From positions 124,001-188,000 of the forward strand of contig NZ_BCWQ01000001.1 in the NCBI RefSeq assembly GCF_001592285.1: a DNA stretch of 64,000 bases, read 5' to 3'. The translations under genes and the position numbers were made by a program. Source of the stretch: Hydrogenophaga pseudoflava NBRC 102511 (GTDB lineage: Bacteria > Pseudomonadota > Gammaproteobacteria > Burkholderiales > Burkholderiaceae_C). The notes beneath the pieces are model-generated. The model was not told the DNA's origin and did not search any database. It worked only from the letters and a program-made list of their open reading frames with translations. Below are positions 41,120 through 50,167 of this stretch, piece after piece (within the stretch, counting starts at the first letter, position 1; every line of letters begins with the position of its first letter).

Positions 41120-42394
41120 TCAGGTCACCGCATGTTTCTGGTTGAACTCGGGGCGCTTCCACTCGCCCGATTCGAGCACCTGCTTCAGGTACTCGACCGC
41201 GTTCCACACGTCGACAAAGCCGATGTACAGCGGCGTGAAGCCGAATCGCAGGATGTCCTTGTGGCGCCCGCCGTCGCCGGCGCGGTAGTCGCCGATCACG
41301 CCGCGCGCGATCAGGGCCTGCACGATGGCGTACGCCCCTTCGTCTCGGGTCAGACAGACCTGGGAACCGCGCAGCGCGTGTTCCCGTGGCGTCGCCAGAC
41401 CCAGGCCGTGGCCCGCGCAGCGCTCTTCGACGAGTTGAATGAAGAGGTCGGTCAGCGCCAGCGACTTGGCGCGCAGCGCGGCCATGCCGCCGAAGGGCTC
41501 GGCGCCCAGCACGGTGTCCACACCACATTCCAGCGCGGCCAGGCTGATCATGGGTTGCGTGCCGCACTGGTAACGCGTGATGCCCGGTGCGGGCTGGTAG
41601 TCGGGCGTGAAGGCGAAGGGCGCGGCGTGGCCCCACCAGCCGGCCAGCGGTTGCCAGAAGCGGTCGGCATGCAGCGGGTTGACCCACACGAAGGCCGGCG
41701 CGCCGGGGCCGCCGTTGAGGTACTTGTAGCCGCAGCCGACCGAGAAGTCGGCCTTGGCCTTCTTCAGGTCCACCGGCACCGCGCCCGCGCTGTGCGCCAG
41801 GTCCCACACGGTCAGGATGCCCTCGGCGTGCGCGGCCGCGGTCACGGCCGCCATGTCGTGCATCGCGCCGGTGCGGTAGTTCACGTGCGTGAGCATGAGG
41901 ATGGCGACCTCGGCGGTCAGCGAGGCGGCGATCTCCTCGGGCTCGACCAGCACCAGTTCCATGCCGTGCTGCTTGCACAGCGCCTCGGCGATGTAGAGGT
42001 CGGTCGGGAAGTTGCTGCGCTCGCTGACGATGCGTTTGCGCTGGGGTGCGTCGGCGGCGGCGATGTTCATGGCCGCGCTCAGCACCTTGAACAGGTTGAC
42101 CGAGGTGCTGTCGGTGGCCACCACCTCGCCAGGGCCGGCGCCGATCAGTCGGGCAATCTTGTCGCCCACCTTTCCGGGCATCTGGAACCAGCCGTGCTTG
42201 TTCCAGCTTTGAATCAGGTCGGTGCCCCATTCCTGCGTCACCACCTGGGCCACGCGGCCGGGGGCGGCCCGCGGCATCACGCCCAGCGAGTTGCCGTCGA
42301 GGTAGATGGTGTCGACGGGCAGGTTGAACTCGTCGCGCAGGTCGCGCAGCGGGTCCTGGATGTCCCTCTGCAGGCAGTCTTCTTTGGTGGTCAT
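41120..42394 (-). CDS. kynU: Kynureninase
   Basis: A 424-residue PLP enzyme hydrolysing kynurenine to anthranilate and alanine. Family features are [12 protein letters not shown] near the N-terminus, [15 protein letters not shown], the [14 protein letters not shown] aspartate region, and the PLP lysine in [18 protein letters not shown] near residue 231. It lies 19 bases after kynB and 11 before kynA. Confidence 0.97.
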   Translation of the reverse strand: MTTKEDCLQRDIQDPLRDLRDEFNLPVDTIYLDGNSLGVMPRAAPGRVAQVVTQEWGTDLIQSWNKHGWFQMPGKVGDKIARLIGAGPGEVVATDSTSVNLFKVLSAAMNIAAADAPQRKRIVSERSNFPTDLYIAEALCKQHGMELVLVEPEEIAASLTAEVAILMLTHVNYRTGAMHDMAAVTAAAHAEGILTVWDLAHSAGAVPVDLKKAKADFSVGCGYKYLNGGPGAPAFVWVNPLHADRFWQPLAGWWGHAAPFAFTPDYQPAPGITRYQCGTQPMISLAALECGVDTVLGAEPFGGMAALRAKSLALTDLFIQLVEERCAGHGLGLATPREHALRGSQVCLTRDEGAYAIVQALIARGVIGDYRAGDGGRHKDILRFGFTPLYIGFVDVWNAVEYLKQVLESGEWKRPEFNQKHAVT

Positions 42395-42413
42395 CGGTGC
42401 GTTTCCTTCGGGT

Positions 42414-43040
42414 TCACAGTTCTCTGAGTACCGCGCGCACCGGGCTGGCGTCGGCGGTGGTCAGTTTCAGGGGCAGGGCGATTAGCTCGTAGTCGCCCTC
42501 GGGCACGTCGTCCAGCAGCAGGTTCTCCAGCACCCGCAGGCCGCGCCGGCGGATGGTCTGGTGGCTGTCCAGGGTCTTGCTCTCGGCCGGGTCAATGCTG
42601 GCGCTGTCGATGCCGATCAGCACCACGCCGCGGTCGGCCAGCAGGGCCACGGTCTCGGGTGCGAAGGCGGGCAGGGCGGTATCGAAGCGGTCCTGCGGCA
42701 TGCGCTCGTAGACCCTGACCAGCACCCGTGGCGGGAGGCCGTCCATCGCGTGCGCGATGTGCTCCGGCCGCACCAGCGGCCCGCAGCCGATGGCGTGGAC
42801 CACCCGGCACGGGCCGATGAAGGCCTGCAGGTCCACAGCGCCGATGGCCGCGCCCTCGGGGTCGTAGTGCAGCGGCGCGTCGGCGTGGGCGCCCACGTGC
42901 GGGCTCAGCGTGAGGGCGCTCACATTGACCGGGCAGCCGGGGCCGATGCGGGCCACCCACAGTTGCGAATAGGCCGTGTCGCCCGGAAACACGGGCGATC
43001 CGGCGTGCACAGGAGGGGAAATGTCCCAGAGCTTTTTCAT
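42414..43040 (-). CDS. kynB: Kynurenine formamidase
   Basis: A 208-residue cyclase-family hydrolase that converts N-formylkynurenine to kynurenine. The metal site is visible in [16 protein letters not shown] near residues 48-63, preceded by [17 protein letters not shown]. As the first gene of the kyn operon it is preceded by an AT-rich, 146-base gap that also carries the divergent feo promoter. No regulator gene (KynR type) is adjacent. Confidence 0.95.
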   Translation of the reverse strand: MKKLWDISPPVHAGSPVFPGDTAYSQLWVARIGPGCPVNVSALTLSPHVGAHADAPLHYDPEGAAIGAVDLQAFIGPCRVVHAIGCGPLVRPEHIAHAMDGLPPRVLVRVYERMPQDRFDTALPAFAPETVALLADRGVVLIGIDSASIDPAESKTLDSHQTIRRRGLRVLENLLLDDVPEGDYELIALPLKLTTADASPVRAVLREL

Positions 43041-43167
43041 GGTTAGCGGAAGGTAGCACCCACGAAAAAACCGTGGTGTCGGTTATTCCCAACGATCAGA
43101 CAATAATTTAAACCTAAAGCAAATCGGATGCAGGGCAAAGAAATCCGGCCAGACTTTGATTAAAAGC

Positions 43168-43188
43168 AAATGAGAACCACTCTCGTTT
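43168..43188. promoter_or_regulatory. Fur-box-like site upstream of feoA
   Basis: AAATGAGA (43168-43175) and TCTCGTTT (43181-43188) are near-perfect complements (7 of 8) around ACCAC, in an otherwise AT-rich stretch 44 bases before the feoA start. Both arms resemble Fur-box half sites. Together with the feo genes downstream, this suggests iron repression of ferrous iron uptake. Confidence 0.65.
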
Positions 43189-43231
43189 GATTACATTGAA
43201 AACATCTCTTCTTCCAATGTCGGGTTCCACC

Positions 43232-43540
43232 ATGTCCACTGCCCCGTCCCCTTCCTGCACCGGCGCCTGCCCGGACGCCCGCGACACCGCGCCGCGCACG
43301 CTCGACGCTTGGCCCCTGCGCACCCCGGCGCTGCTGCAGGGTTTTGCGACGGTGCACGACCCCGAGGTTCGCCGGACCCTGCACCGCCTGGCCGAGATCG
43401 GCTTCCTGCCCGGCGAGGTGGTCGAAATCGTGGCGCGCGCCGGCGGCCGTGGTGGGCCGATCGCCGTGCGCGTGGGTGGCTCGACCTTCGCGCTGCGGGC
43501 CCACGAGGCGGCGCTGCTGCGCGTTCGGGAGGCGGCATGA
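43232..43540 (+). CDS. feoA: Ferrous iron transport protein A
   Basis: A 102-residue protein whose last ~75 residues form the SH3-like FeoA domain (LHRLAEIGFLPGEVVEIVARAG ... GGSTFALRAHEAALLRV). The N-terminal ~25 residues are low in similarity and include two cysteines. The start is uncertain: ATG 43232 was preferred, but 43217 and 43187 are in frame and none has a clear ribosome site. It overlaps feoB by four bases (ATGA). Confidence 0.85.
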   Translation: MSTAPSPSCTGACPDARDTAPRTLDAWPLRTPALLQGFATVHDPEVRRTLHRLAEIGFLPGEVVEIVARAGGRGGPIAVRVGGSTFALRAHEAALLRVREAA

Positions 43541-45411
43541 ACGGCGCTGTGGCACTGCCCCGCCTGGCGCTGCTGGGCAACCCGAACTGCGGCAAGACCG
43601 CGCTGTTCAACCTGCTCACCGGTGCGCGCCAGAAGGTCGCCAACTACGCCGGCGTGACGGTCGAGCGCAAGCAGGGCTGGCTCGAAACCCCGCAGGGCCG
43701 GCGGGCCCAGGTGCTGGACCTGCCGGGCACCTACAGCCTGGAGCCGCTGAGCCAGGACGAGTCGGTCACGCGCGACGTGGTCACCGGCCGCCTGCCCGGC
43801 GAGGCGCGGCCCGACCTGCTGGTCTGCGTGGTCGACGCCACCCACCTGCGCCTGAACCTGCGCCTGGTGCTGGAAGCCCAGGCGCTGGGCCTGCCGATGG
43901 TGCTGGTGCTGAACATGGCCGATGTGGCGCAGGCGCGGGGGCTGCGCATCGACACCGCCCGCCTGGCCGAAGAACTGGGCCTGCCGGTGGTCACGGCCGT
44001 GGGCGTGCAGCGCGACGGTGCCCAGGCCCTGCTGCGCCAGCTCGACGAACTGATGGCGGCCGGTCTGCCGCCAGCGCAAGCACCCGGCGACCTGGGCGTG
44101 GCGACCGACCCCGGGCAGCTGAACCTGCGCGTGCGCAGCCTGCTGGCCGCGGTGCTGGACGAGCCGCCGCGCCGCTGGACCGCCGACGACCGCATCGACC
44201 GCTGGGCCCTGCACCCGGTCTGGGGCTACGTGCTGCTGGCGGGCCTGTTGCTGCTGATGTTCCAGGCGGTGTTCGCCTGGGCCGCCTGGCCCATGGACCT
44301 GATCGAAGCGGGCATGGGCTGGCTGGGCGAGCAGGTGGCTGCGCACATGGCCGAGGGGCCGCTGCGCAGCCTGCTGGTGGACGGCGTGATCGCGGGCGTG
44401 GGTGGCGTGCTGGTGTTCCTGCCGCAGATCCTGGTGCTGTTCCTGTTCATTTTCCTGCTCGAAGACTCGGGTTATCTGCCGCGCGCGGCTTTCCTCATGG
44501 ACCGGCTGATGGGCAGCGTGGGGCTCTCGGGCCGCTCGTTCATTCCACTGCTGTCCAGCTTCGCCTGCGCGGTGCCCGGCATCATGGCCACGCGCACCAT
44601 CAGCCACTGGCGCGACCGCTGGCTCACCATCCTGGTGGCGCCGCTGATGACCTGCTCGGCGCGGCTGCCGGTGTACGCGCTGCTGATCGGCGCCTTCGTG
44701 CCTCAGCGCAGCGTGGCGGGCCTGTTCAACCTGCAGGGTCTGGTGCTGTTTGGGCTGTACGCGCTGGGCATCGCCAGCGCGATGGCGGTGGCTTTCATCG
44801 TCTCGCGCCGCGGCGCCGGCCGCCGGTCGACGCCGCTGCTGATGGAGCTGCCGGCCTACCGCTGGCCCAGCGTGCGCAACATCGCGCGCGGCCTGTGGGA
44901 GCGCGCGCTGATCTTCATCCGGCGCGTGGGCGGGATCATCCTGGCGCTGATGGTGCTGCTGTGGTTCCTCTCCAGCTACCCGGCGCCGCCGGAGGGATTC
45001 ACCGGCGCGCCGGTTGAGGCCAGCTTCGCCGGCCGCCTGGGCCTGTTGCTGGCGCCGCTGTTCGCGCCGCTGGGTTTCGACTGGCGCATCGTGGTGGCGC
45101 TGATCCCGGCCATGGCCGCGCGCGAGGTCGTGGTTGCGGCGCTGGGCACGGTGTACGCGCTGAGCGCCAGCGGCGACCAGGTGGCCGACGCACTCGGTGG
45201 CCTGATCGGCAGCCAGTGGTCACTGGCCACGGCGCTGTCGCTGCTGGTGTGGTTCGTCTACGCGCCGCAGTGCGTGGCCACGCTGGCGGCGATCCGGCGC
45301 GAGGCGGGGGGTTGGCGCCACGCGGCCATCGTCACGGTCTACCTGTTCGCCCTGGCCTGGGTGGCCTCGTGGTTCACCTACCGGCTGGTGCTGGCCTGGA
45401 GCGGTTCATGA
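43537..45411 (+). CDS. feoB: Ferrous iron transporter FeoB
   Basis: A 624-residue inner-membrane iron transporter with a cytosolic G domain. G1 is GNPNCGKTALFNLLTG, G3 is DLPGTYSLEP and G4 is NMAD; a helical GDI region follows, then about ten membrane helices from residue ~230, with GGVLVFLPQILVLF and the SFACAVPGIMATR segment of the pore. The length is on the short side for FeoB. It overlaps both neighbours by ATGA, giving a tightly coupled feoA-feoB-Cys-rich unit. Confidence 0.96.
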   Translation: MNGAVALPRLALLGNPNCGKTALFNLLTGARQKVANYAGVTVERKQGWLETPQGRRAQVLDLPGTYSLEPLSQDESVTRDVVTGRLPGEARPDLLVCVVDATHLRLNLRLVLEAQALGLPMVLVLNMADVAQARGLRIDTARLAEELGLPVVTAVGVQRDGAQALLRQLDELMAAGLPPAQAPGDLGVATDPGQLNLRVRSLLAAVLDEPPRRWTADDRIDRWALHPVWGYVLLAGLLLLMFQAVFAWAAWPMDLIEAGMGWLGEQVAAHMAEGPLRSLLVDGVIAGVGGVLVFLPQILVLFLFIFLLEDSGYLPRAAFLMDRLMGSVGLSGRSFIPLLSSFACAVPGIMATRTISHWRDRWLTILVAPLMTCSARLPVYALLIGAFVPQRSVAGLFNLQGLVLFGLYALGIASAMAVAFIVSRRGAGRRSTPLLMELPAYRWPSVRNIARGLWERALIFIRRVGGIILALMVLLWFLSSYPAPPEGFTGAPVEASFAGRLGLLLAPLFAPLGFDWRIVVALIPAMAAREVVVAALGTVYALSASGDQVADALGGLIGSQWSLATALSLLVWFVYAPQCVATLAAIRREAGGWRHAAIVTVYLFALAWVASWFTYRLVLAWSGS

Positions 45412-45593
45412 ACATCCAGTTTCTGATCGTGCTGCTGTGCGTGGGCGGCGCGCTGGTCTACCTGCTGCGGCCGTGGTGGCGCCGCGTGCGGTCCGGGTCG
45501 CCGCTGCGCAACCCGGCGGAGGCCGAGACCCCACCACCGTCGGCCTGCGGGGCTTGCAAGGGCTGCAGCGGCCGCTCGGGTGGCTGCCACTGA
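45408..45593 (+). CDS. Small Cys-rich membrane protein after feoB
   Basis: A 61-residue protein with one N-terminal helix (about residues 4-20) and a cytoplasmic tail holding four cysteines at the end (CGACKGC, then GGC). It starts inside the feoB stop (ATGA). It resembles the FeoB-associated Cys-rich membrane proteins that replace FeoC in many bacteria; a role as iron-responsive or assembly partner of FeoB is inferred from position. Confidence 0.75.
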   Translation: MNIQFLIVLLCVGGALVYLLRPWWRRVRSGSPLRNPAEAETPPPSACGACKGCSGRSGGCH

Positions 45594-45599
45594 AGCCGG

Positions 45600-46529
45600 T
45601 CAGGCCAGCGCCGGCAGCCGCACCACCAGCACCTTGAGCGCGCGGTCGGGCGACACGTCGGCGAAGGCGGCGGGGTTGGGCAGGCGCTGCTCGATCACCA
45701 GTGCCGGCGCCTCGGCGGCCAGCTGGTCGCGCAGGAACTGTTCGGGGATCTCCGGAGCATTCAGGCAGAGCAGGGCACGGCCGCCGGGCTTGAGCAGGTC
45801 GGGCAGGCGGCGCAGCAGGCGCGGCCAGTCCTTGGTCGCCACGAAGCTGCCCTTCTGGTAGCTCGGCGGGTCGGCAACCACCAGGTCGTACGGCCCCATG
45901 CGCGTGACCTTGCCCCAGGAGCTGAACAGGTCGTGCGCGAGGAATTTGGCGCGACCGTGGATGCCGTTGAGCTGGTGGTTCTGCTGGCCGGTGGTCAGCG
46001 CGCCCTGCGCCATGTCGAGGTTGATGACCTCTTTCGCGCCGCCCTGCAGCGCGGCCACCGAAAAGGCACAGGTGTAGGCGAACAGGTTGAGCACCTTGGC
46101 GCCTTGCGCATGCGCGCGCACCCAGCGCCGGCCTTCGGCCATGTCGAGGAACAGGCCGTGGTTCTGGCCGCGCTGCACCTGCACGCGGTAGCGCGCACCG
46201 TCTTCGGTCACCACATGCGGATCGGGCACGCCGCCGGCCATCACGTCGGTGACGGGACGGCTGACCGGGCCGTCGGGCTGGCGGCGCTGGAACACCCAGT
46301 TCAGCGGCTGGCCGGGCGCGACTTGGGCCTGCCGGGCGGCCAGCGCCTCACCCACGGCACGGGTCTCGTCGTCGGTGGCCTCTCCGAACTTGGTGAGCAC
46401 CCACACGGGCGGGTACCAGTCGAGTGCCCAGTCCTCGCTGCCGGGGTGCAGGCCACCGCGGCCATGGAAGAGGCGGCAGGCGTCGGTGCCGGGTGTGGCG
46501 CCAGCAATGGCGTCGAGCAGGGCTTGCAT
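45600..46529 (-). CDS. SAM-dependent methyltransferase (RlmI/PF10672-like)
   Basis: A 309-residue class I methyltransferase. The SAM-binding motif is VLNLFAYTCAFSVAALQGGAKEVINLDMA near residue 165, and the catalytic-loop signature is VVADPPSYQKGSF near 226, as in rRNA and protein methyltransferases related to RlmI. The upstream FLDMAEGRRWV segment is also typical. The start is ATG 46529; the frame remains open to 46607 inside the next gene. It is last in the argD-argF-GNAT-YkgJ series. The substrate is likely RNA, unproven. Confidence 0.85.
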   Translation of the reverse strand: MQALLDAIAGATPGTDACRLFHGRGGLHPGSEDWALDWYPPVWVLTKFGEATDDETRAVGEALAARQAQVAPGQPLNWVFQRRQPDGPVSRPVTDVMAGGVPDPHVVTEDGARYRVQVQRGQNHGLFLDMAEGRRWVRAHAQGAKVLNLFAYTCAFSVAALQGGAKEVINLDMAQGALTTGQQNHQLNGIHGRAKFLAHDLFSSWGKVTRMGPYDLVVADPPSYQKGSFVATKDWPRLLRRLPDLLKPGGRALLCLNAPEIPEQFLRDQLAAEAPALVIEQRLPNPAAFADVSPDRALKVLVVRLPALA

Positions 46530-46536
46530 GGGGCTA

Positions 46537-46848
46537 TCAGTGGCCGGCCAGCGGTGCCAGCCCGTGGCGGCGCCGCGCGGTGTCGCAGGCGTCGCTGCCC
46601 TCTTCAAACTCGCGGCAGGGGCTGGGTCGCCATTCGTAGATGCCGCAGGTGGCCTTCTGGCCCACGGGGCCGTACAGCGCCGCGCAGCGCGGACGGCCGT
46701 GGTCGGTGCCGCGCATGCGGCTGATGTGGTCGGTCACAGGCACCCACAGGCCTTCGGGCACGCTGCCGCCTTCGGACTGGGTCTCGTACACCGAGAAGTC
46801 CACGCGGAAGCTGGCGCAGCAGGCGCCGCAGCTGGTGCAGGCGCTCAT
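46537..46848 (-). CDS. YkgJ-family cysteine cluster protein
   Basis: A 103-residue zinc- or iron-binding protein with an N-terminal CTSCGACCASFRVDF cluster and further cysteines in RCAALYG, TCGIYEWRPSPCREF and ACDTARR, the spacing of the YkgJ/Fli-B-like family. Its ATG overlaps the stop of the GNAT gene (ATGA). Function unknown. Confidence 0.88.
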   Translation of the reverse strand: MSACTSCGACCASFRVDFSVYETQSEGGSVPEGLWVPVTDHISRMRGTDHGRPRCAALYGPVGQKATCGIYEWRPSPCREFEEGSDACDTARRRHGLAPLAGH

Positions 46849-47300
46849 GAGGCGATCTCTTGCACGTACATGATCGCGCCGTTGTACTGCGCAACCTGGT
46901 CGTAGAGCGCGCGGGCCGTTCTGTTGTCTTCAAAGGTCGTCCAGTACACCCTGGAGCAGCCTTTGGATTGCGCTTCTGCGTACACCCGCTCGATCAGCCT
47001 GCGCCCAACGCCACGGCCTCTGGCCATTGGCGAGGTGAACAGGTCTTGCAGGTAGCAGACGTCGCATTGGCGGGTGGTGCTGGGGTGGTAGACCAGATGA
47101 ACCAGGCCTACGATTTGCCCGTCCAACTCTGCGACAAATGCTTTGACGGGATCGGATGCCACGAAGAAGCGCTCCCATGTCTGGCAGGTGATCGCTTCAT
47201 CCAAGGCCGTGTCGCCCGCACGTCCGTAGAACGCGTTGTAACCGTCCCAGAGCGGGCGCCAGCCGGCGTAGTCTGCCTGTTCGATAGGGCGAATCCGCAT
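46845..47300 (-). CDS. GNAT-family N-acetyltransferase
   Basis: A 151-residue acetyltransferase. The acetyl-CoA pyrophosphate-binding motif is MARGRGVGRRLIERVY near 93-108, after the beta-4 strand CYLQDLFTS. The fold is complete in this length. It lies nine bases after argF and overlaps the YkgJ gene by four bases. The acceptor is unknown; an amino-acid or amine substrate would fit the arginine-gene context but is not shown. Confidence 0.9.
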   Translation of the reverse strand: MRIRPIEQADYAGWRPLWDGYNAFYGRAGDTALDEAITCQTWERFFVASDPVKAFVAELDGQIVGLVHLVYHPSTTRQCDVCYLQDLFTSPMARGRGVGRRLIERVYAEAQSKGCSRVYWTTFEDNRTARALYDQVAQYNGAIMYVQEIAS

Positions 47301-47309
47301 CGATTCCGC

Positions 47310-48257
47310 TCAGGCCAGATGGCCCAGCAGCAGGTATTCCATCAGCGCCTTCTGCACGTGCATGCGGTTCTCGGCCTCGTCCCAGACCACGCTCTGCGGG
47401 CCGTCGATGACCTCGGCGGTCACTTCCTCGCCGCGGTGGGCGGGCAGGCAGTGCATGAACAGCGCGTCGGGCTGGGCCACGGCCATCATGGCCTCGTCCA
47501 CGCACCACTGCTTGAAGGCGGCACGGCGCACCTCGTTCTCGGCCTCGTAGCCCATGCTGGTCCACACGTCGGTGGTCACCAGGTCGGCGCCCTGGCAGGC
47601 TTCCTTTGGGTCCTTGAATACCTTGTAGCAGGCCGGGTTGCTGATGCCGGCCAGCTTCGCGTCCACCTCGTAGCCGCTGGGCGTGCTCACGTGCACCGTG
47701 AAGCCCAGCAGCTCGGCCGCCTGCAGCCAGGTGTTGGCCATGTTGTTGCCGTCGCCCACCCAGGCCACCACCTTGCCGCGGACGGCGTCCAGCGGGTCGC
47801 CGCTGGGGGCCGGGCGGTACTCGGTCAGCGTGAACAGGTCGGCCAGGATCTGGCAGGGGTGGAACTCGTTGGTCAGTCCGTTGATGACCGGCACGCGCGA
47901 GAACTGCGCGAACTTCTCGATCTTGTCCTGGCCGAAGGTGCGGATCATCACGATGTCGACCATGCGGCTGATCACGCGCGCGCTGTCTTCAATCGGCTCG
48001 GCGCGGCCGAGCTGGCTGTCGCCGGTGGTCAGGTGCACCACCGAGCCGCCCATCTGGTACATGCCGGCCTCGAAGCTCACGCGGGTGCGCGTGCTGGCCT
48101 TCTCGAAGATCATGGCCAGGGTGCGGTCCGGGTCGGCGAAGGGCTGGTACTTCTCGACCGCCTTGAACTTGGCCTTGATGAAGGCGGCGCGGCGCAGCAG
48201 GTAGCCGTATTCCTCGGCGCTGAAATCCTTGAACTGCAGGTAGTGGCGGATGCTCAT
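47310..48257 (-). CDS. argF: Ornithine carbamoyltransferase
   Basis: A 315-residue anabolic enzyme making citrulline from ornithine and carbamoyl phosphate. The carbamoyl-phosphate motif is FEKASTRTRVSFE near residue 50, the HPCQ region is FHPCQILADL near 139, and the ornithine-site motif is FMHCLPAHRGEEV near 272. It lies 18 bases after argD on the same strand. Confidence 0.97.
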   Translation of the reverse strand: MSIRHYLQFKDFSAEEYGYLLRRAAFIKAKFKAVEKYQPFADPDRTLAMIFEKASTRTRVSFEAGMYQMGGSVVHLTTGDSQLGRAEPIEDSARVISRMVDIVMIRTFGQDKIEKFAQFSRVPVINGLTNEFHPCQILADLFTLTEYRPAPSGDPLDAVRGKVVAWVGDGNNMANTWLQAAELLGFTVHVSTPSGYEVDAKLAGISNPACYKVFKDPKEACQGADLVTTDVWTSMGYEAENEVRRAAFKQWCVDEAMMAVAQPDALFMHCLPAHRGEEVTAEVIDGPQSVVWDEAENRMHVQKALMEYLLLGHLA

Positions 48258-48275
48258 GCGGTGCGCTCCGGGCGG

Positions 48276-49481
48276 TCAGCCCTGTTCTTTCAGGAAGGTC
48301 TCGATGATCGGCAGCAGGCGGGCGACAATTTCGTCGGCCTCGGCGCCGCTGATGATCAGCGGCGGCACCAGTCGGATCACGTTGTCGGCCGTGACCGACA
48401 GCAGCAGGCCGGCGTCGGCCGCGCGCTGCGTGATCACGCCGCAGGGCTGCTCCAGCTCGATGCCGATCATCAGGCCTTGGCCGCGCACCTCTTTCACGCC
48501 CTTCTTGCCCATCAGGGCGGTGACCAGTTTGGTCTGGATCAGCGTGCCCATCCTGGCGGCGTTCTGCAGCAGGCCGTCTTCTTCCATGATGCGGATGGTC
48601 TCTATGCCCGCGCGCATGGACAGCGGGTTGCCACCGAAGGTGGTGCCATGGTTGCCCGGACCGAAGATGTTCGCGGCCTTGGGGCCGGCGACGACGGCGC
48701 CGATCGGCACGCCCGAACCCAGGCCCTTGGCCAGCGGCATCACGTCCGGCTTGATGCCGGCCCACTGGTGGGCAAACCACTTGCCGGTGCGGCCCATGCC
48801 GCACTGCACCTCGTCGATCATCATCAGCCAGTCGTTGGCGTCGCACAGCGCACGCACGCCCTGCAGGTACTCGGCACGCATGGGGTTGATGCCGCCTTCG
48901 CCCTGGATGGTCTCGAAGAACACGGCGACCACGTTCGGGTTGCCCTGGGTCGCTTTCTTCAGTGCCTCCAGGTCGTTGGCCGGCACGCGGATGAAGCCTT
49001 CGACCAGCGGGCCGAAGCCGGCCTGCACCTTGGGGTTGCCCGTGGCCGACAGGGTGGCGATGGAGCGGCCGTGGAAGGCCTTCTCGTAGACCACGATCTG
49101 CGGCTTCTCGATGCCTTTGTCGTGGCCGAACTTGCGCGCCAGCTTGAGCGCGGCCTCGTTGGCCTCCAGCCCGGTGGAGCAGAAGAAGGCATTGGTCAGG
49201 CCCGAACGTTCCACCAGCAGCTTCGCCAGTTCTTCCTGGCCGGGCACGTGGTAGTAGTTGCAGCAGTGGATCATGTCCGCCACCTGCTGCTGCAGCGCCT
49301 TCACCAGTTTGGGGTGGCCATGCCCGAGGGTGTTCACCGCGATGCCGGCCAGCGCGTCCAGGTACTCCTTGCCGTTGACGTCCCAGACACGGCAGCCCTT
49401 GCCGTGCGTCAGGGCGATCGGCAGGCGGCCGTAGGTGTTCATCACATGGGGCGAAGACGGAACGATGGGGGCGGCTTTCAT
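48276..49481 (-). CDS. argD: Acetylornithine aminotransferase
   Basis: A 401-residue class III PLP aminotransferase. LGHGHPKLVKALQQQ and FCSTGLEANEAALKLARK are family segments; the PLP site shows DEVQCGMGRTG and the lysine in PLAKGLGSGVPIGA near residue 250. It converts N-acetylornithine and 2-oxoglutarate and may also serve succinyldiaminopimelate. A GGAG site lies before the ATG. The leader carries a hairpin followed by a T-rich stretch. Confidence 0.94.
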   Translation of the reverse strand: MKAAPIVPSSPHVMNTYGRLPIALTHGKGCRVWDVNGKEYLDALAGIAVNTLGHGHPKLVKALQQQVADMIHCCNYYHVPGQEELAKLLVERSGLTNAFFCSTGLEANEAALKLARKFGHDKGIEKPQIVVYEKAFHGRSIATLSATGNPKVQAGFGPLVEGFIRVPANDLEALKKATQGNPNVVAVFFETIQGEGGINPMRAEYLQGVRALCDANDWLMMIDEVQCGMGRTGKWFAHQWAGIKPDVMPLAKGLGSGVPIGAVVAGPKAANIFGPGNHGTTFGGNPLSMRAGIETIRIMEEDGLLQNAARMGTLIQTKLVTALMGKKGVKEVRGQGLMIGIELEQPCGVITQRAADAGLLLSVTADNVIRLVPPLIISGAEADEIVARLLPIIETFLKEQG

Positions 49482-49516
49482 GAGGGAACTCCGGAAGCAG
49501 GGGCCAGAAAAAGAAG

Positions 49517-49538
49517 CGGCTCAACGCAGGTTGAGCCG
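49517..49538 (-). other. Terminator-like hairpin in the argD leader
   Basis: Read leftward, CGGCTCAAC, CTGC and GTTGAGCCG form a perfect 9-bp stem, followed by CTTCTTTTTC. This lies about 36 bases before the argD ATG and downstream of any promoter near 49651, so it resembles an attenuator or a leader regulator. No leader peptide was identified. Confidence 0.5.
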
Positions 49539-49650
49539 TTGAAAGGCGATTTTAGGGGCAGGCACCGGCATCTTCTTTGCTTGTTCTGCATCACAGAGAT
49601 GCGGCACAGTACCGTCAGCCGCCGTCGGCCGGGTTAACCCTGATCTCAAG

Positions 49651-49662
49651 TCTTATATAAGA
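49651..49662. promoter_or_regulatory. Palindrome TCTTATATAAGA, second copy of the gntR operator
   Basis: An exact copy of the 12-bp palindrome in the gntR promoter lies 35 bases before the DUF3579 start, directly upstream of a TAGAAT -10-like hexamer (49663-49668). A perfect GGGTTAACCC palindrome is close by at 49631-49640. The site would fit repression of the DUF3579 gene by the GntR regulator, and possibly of the divergent argD. Confidence 0.7.
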
Positions 49663-49696
49663 TAGAATACCGCCATCCGCAACGGCATTCCATTCC

Positions 49697-50017
49697 ATGG
49701 CCGACCGCCCCACCACCAAACAAGTGTTCATCCAGGGAATCACCCGGGATGGGCGCACGTTTCGCCCCAGCGACTGGGCGGAGCGTCTGGCGGGCGTGAT
49801 GAGCCCGTTCGGCCCGGGTGGTGCGTCCGGCCGCATCGGCAGCCACATTGCGTACTCGCCCTGGTGCGTGCCGACGGTGATGAACGGCACCAAGGTGGTG
49901 ATCGTGCACACCGACCTGCGCGAGGCCGAGCCCATGGCCTGGGACTTCGTCATGAACTTCGCCAAGGACAACGACCTGCAGGTCGTCGAAGGCTGCCTGC
50001 TGCCCGAAGTCAAGTAG
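49697..50017 (+). CDS. DUF3579 domain protein
   Basis: A 106-residue protein with the DUF3579 signature: QVFIQGITRDGRTFRPSDWAERLAGVMSPFG at about 9-39, and HIAYSPWCVPTVMNGTKVVIVHTDLREAEPMAWDFVMNFAKDN after. The family is small, mostly betaproteobacterial and without known function. Its promoter region carries the GntR-type palindrome. Confidence 0.88.
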   Translation: MADRPTTKQVFIQGITRDGRTFRPSDWAERLAGVMSPFGPGGASGRIGSHIAYSPWCVPTVMNGTKVVIVHTDLREAEPMAWDFVMNFAKDNDLQVVEGCLLPEVK

Positions 50018-50018
50018 T

Positions 50019-50093
50019 CCACCCCCGCCGCGCTGCGCGCGACCCCCTCGAGGGGCAACGCGATGCGGCCTGGCAGAGCCAGTTTCGCCGCGT
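50019..50093. repeat. Dispersed intergenic repeat, family B, copy 2 (partial)
   Basis: Directly after the DUF3579 stop, a GC-rich element contains GCGGCCTGGCAGAGCCAGTT, with the hairpin CTGGC-AGA-GCCAG at 50070-50082. It matches the hairpin part of the copies at 7333-7441 (complement) and 51002-51092. Bases 50094-50167 hold the start region of the AIM24 gene. Confidence 0.7.
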
Positions 50094-50167
50094 TCTGGCA
50101 CTGGGCTCTGTTCGCTTCCGCTATCCTCCGCCGCTCGGGCATGTGCCCTGTTTCTGGAGTGATTTCC

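Noticed and set aside
46860-49637. 925-codon frame antisense to GNAT, argF and argD
   Set aside because: Shadow of three clearly recognised genes; low complexity, no motif.
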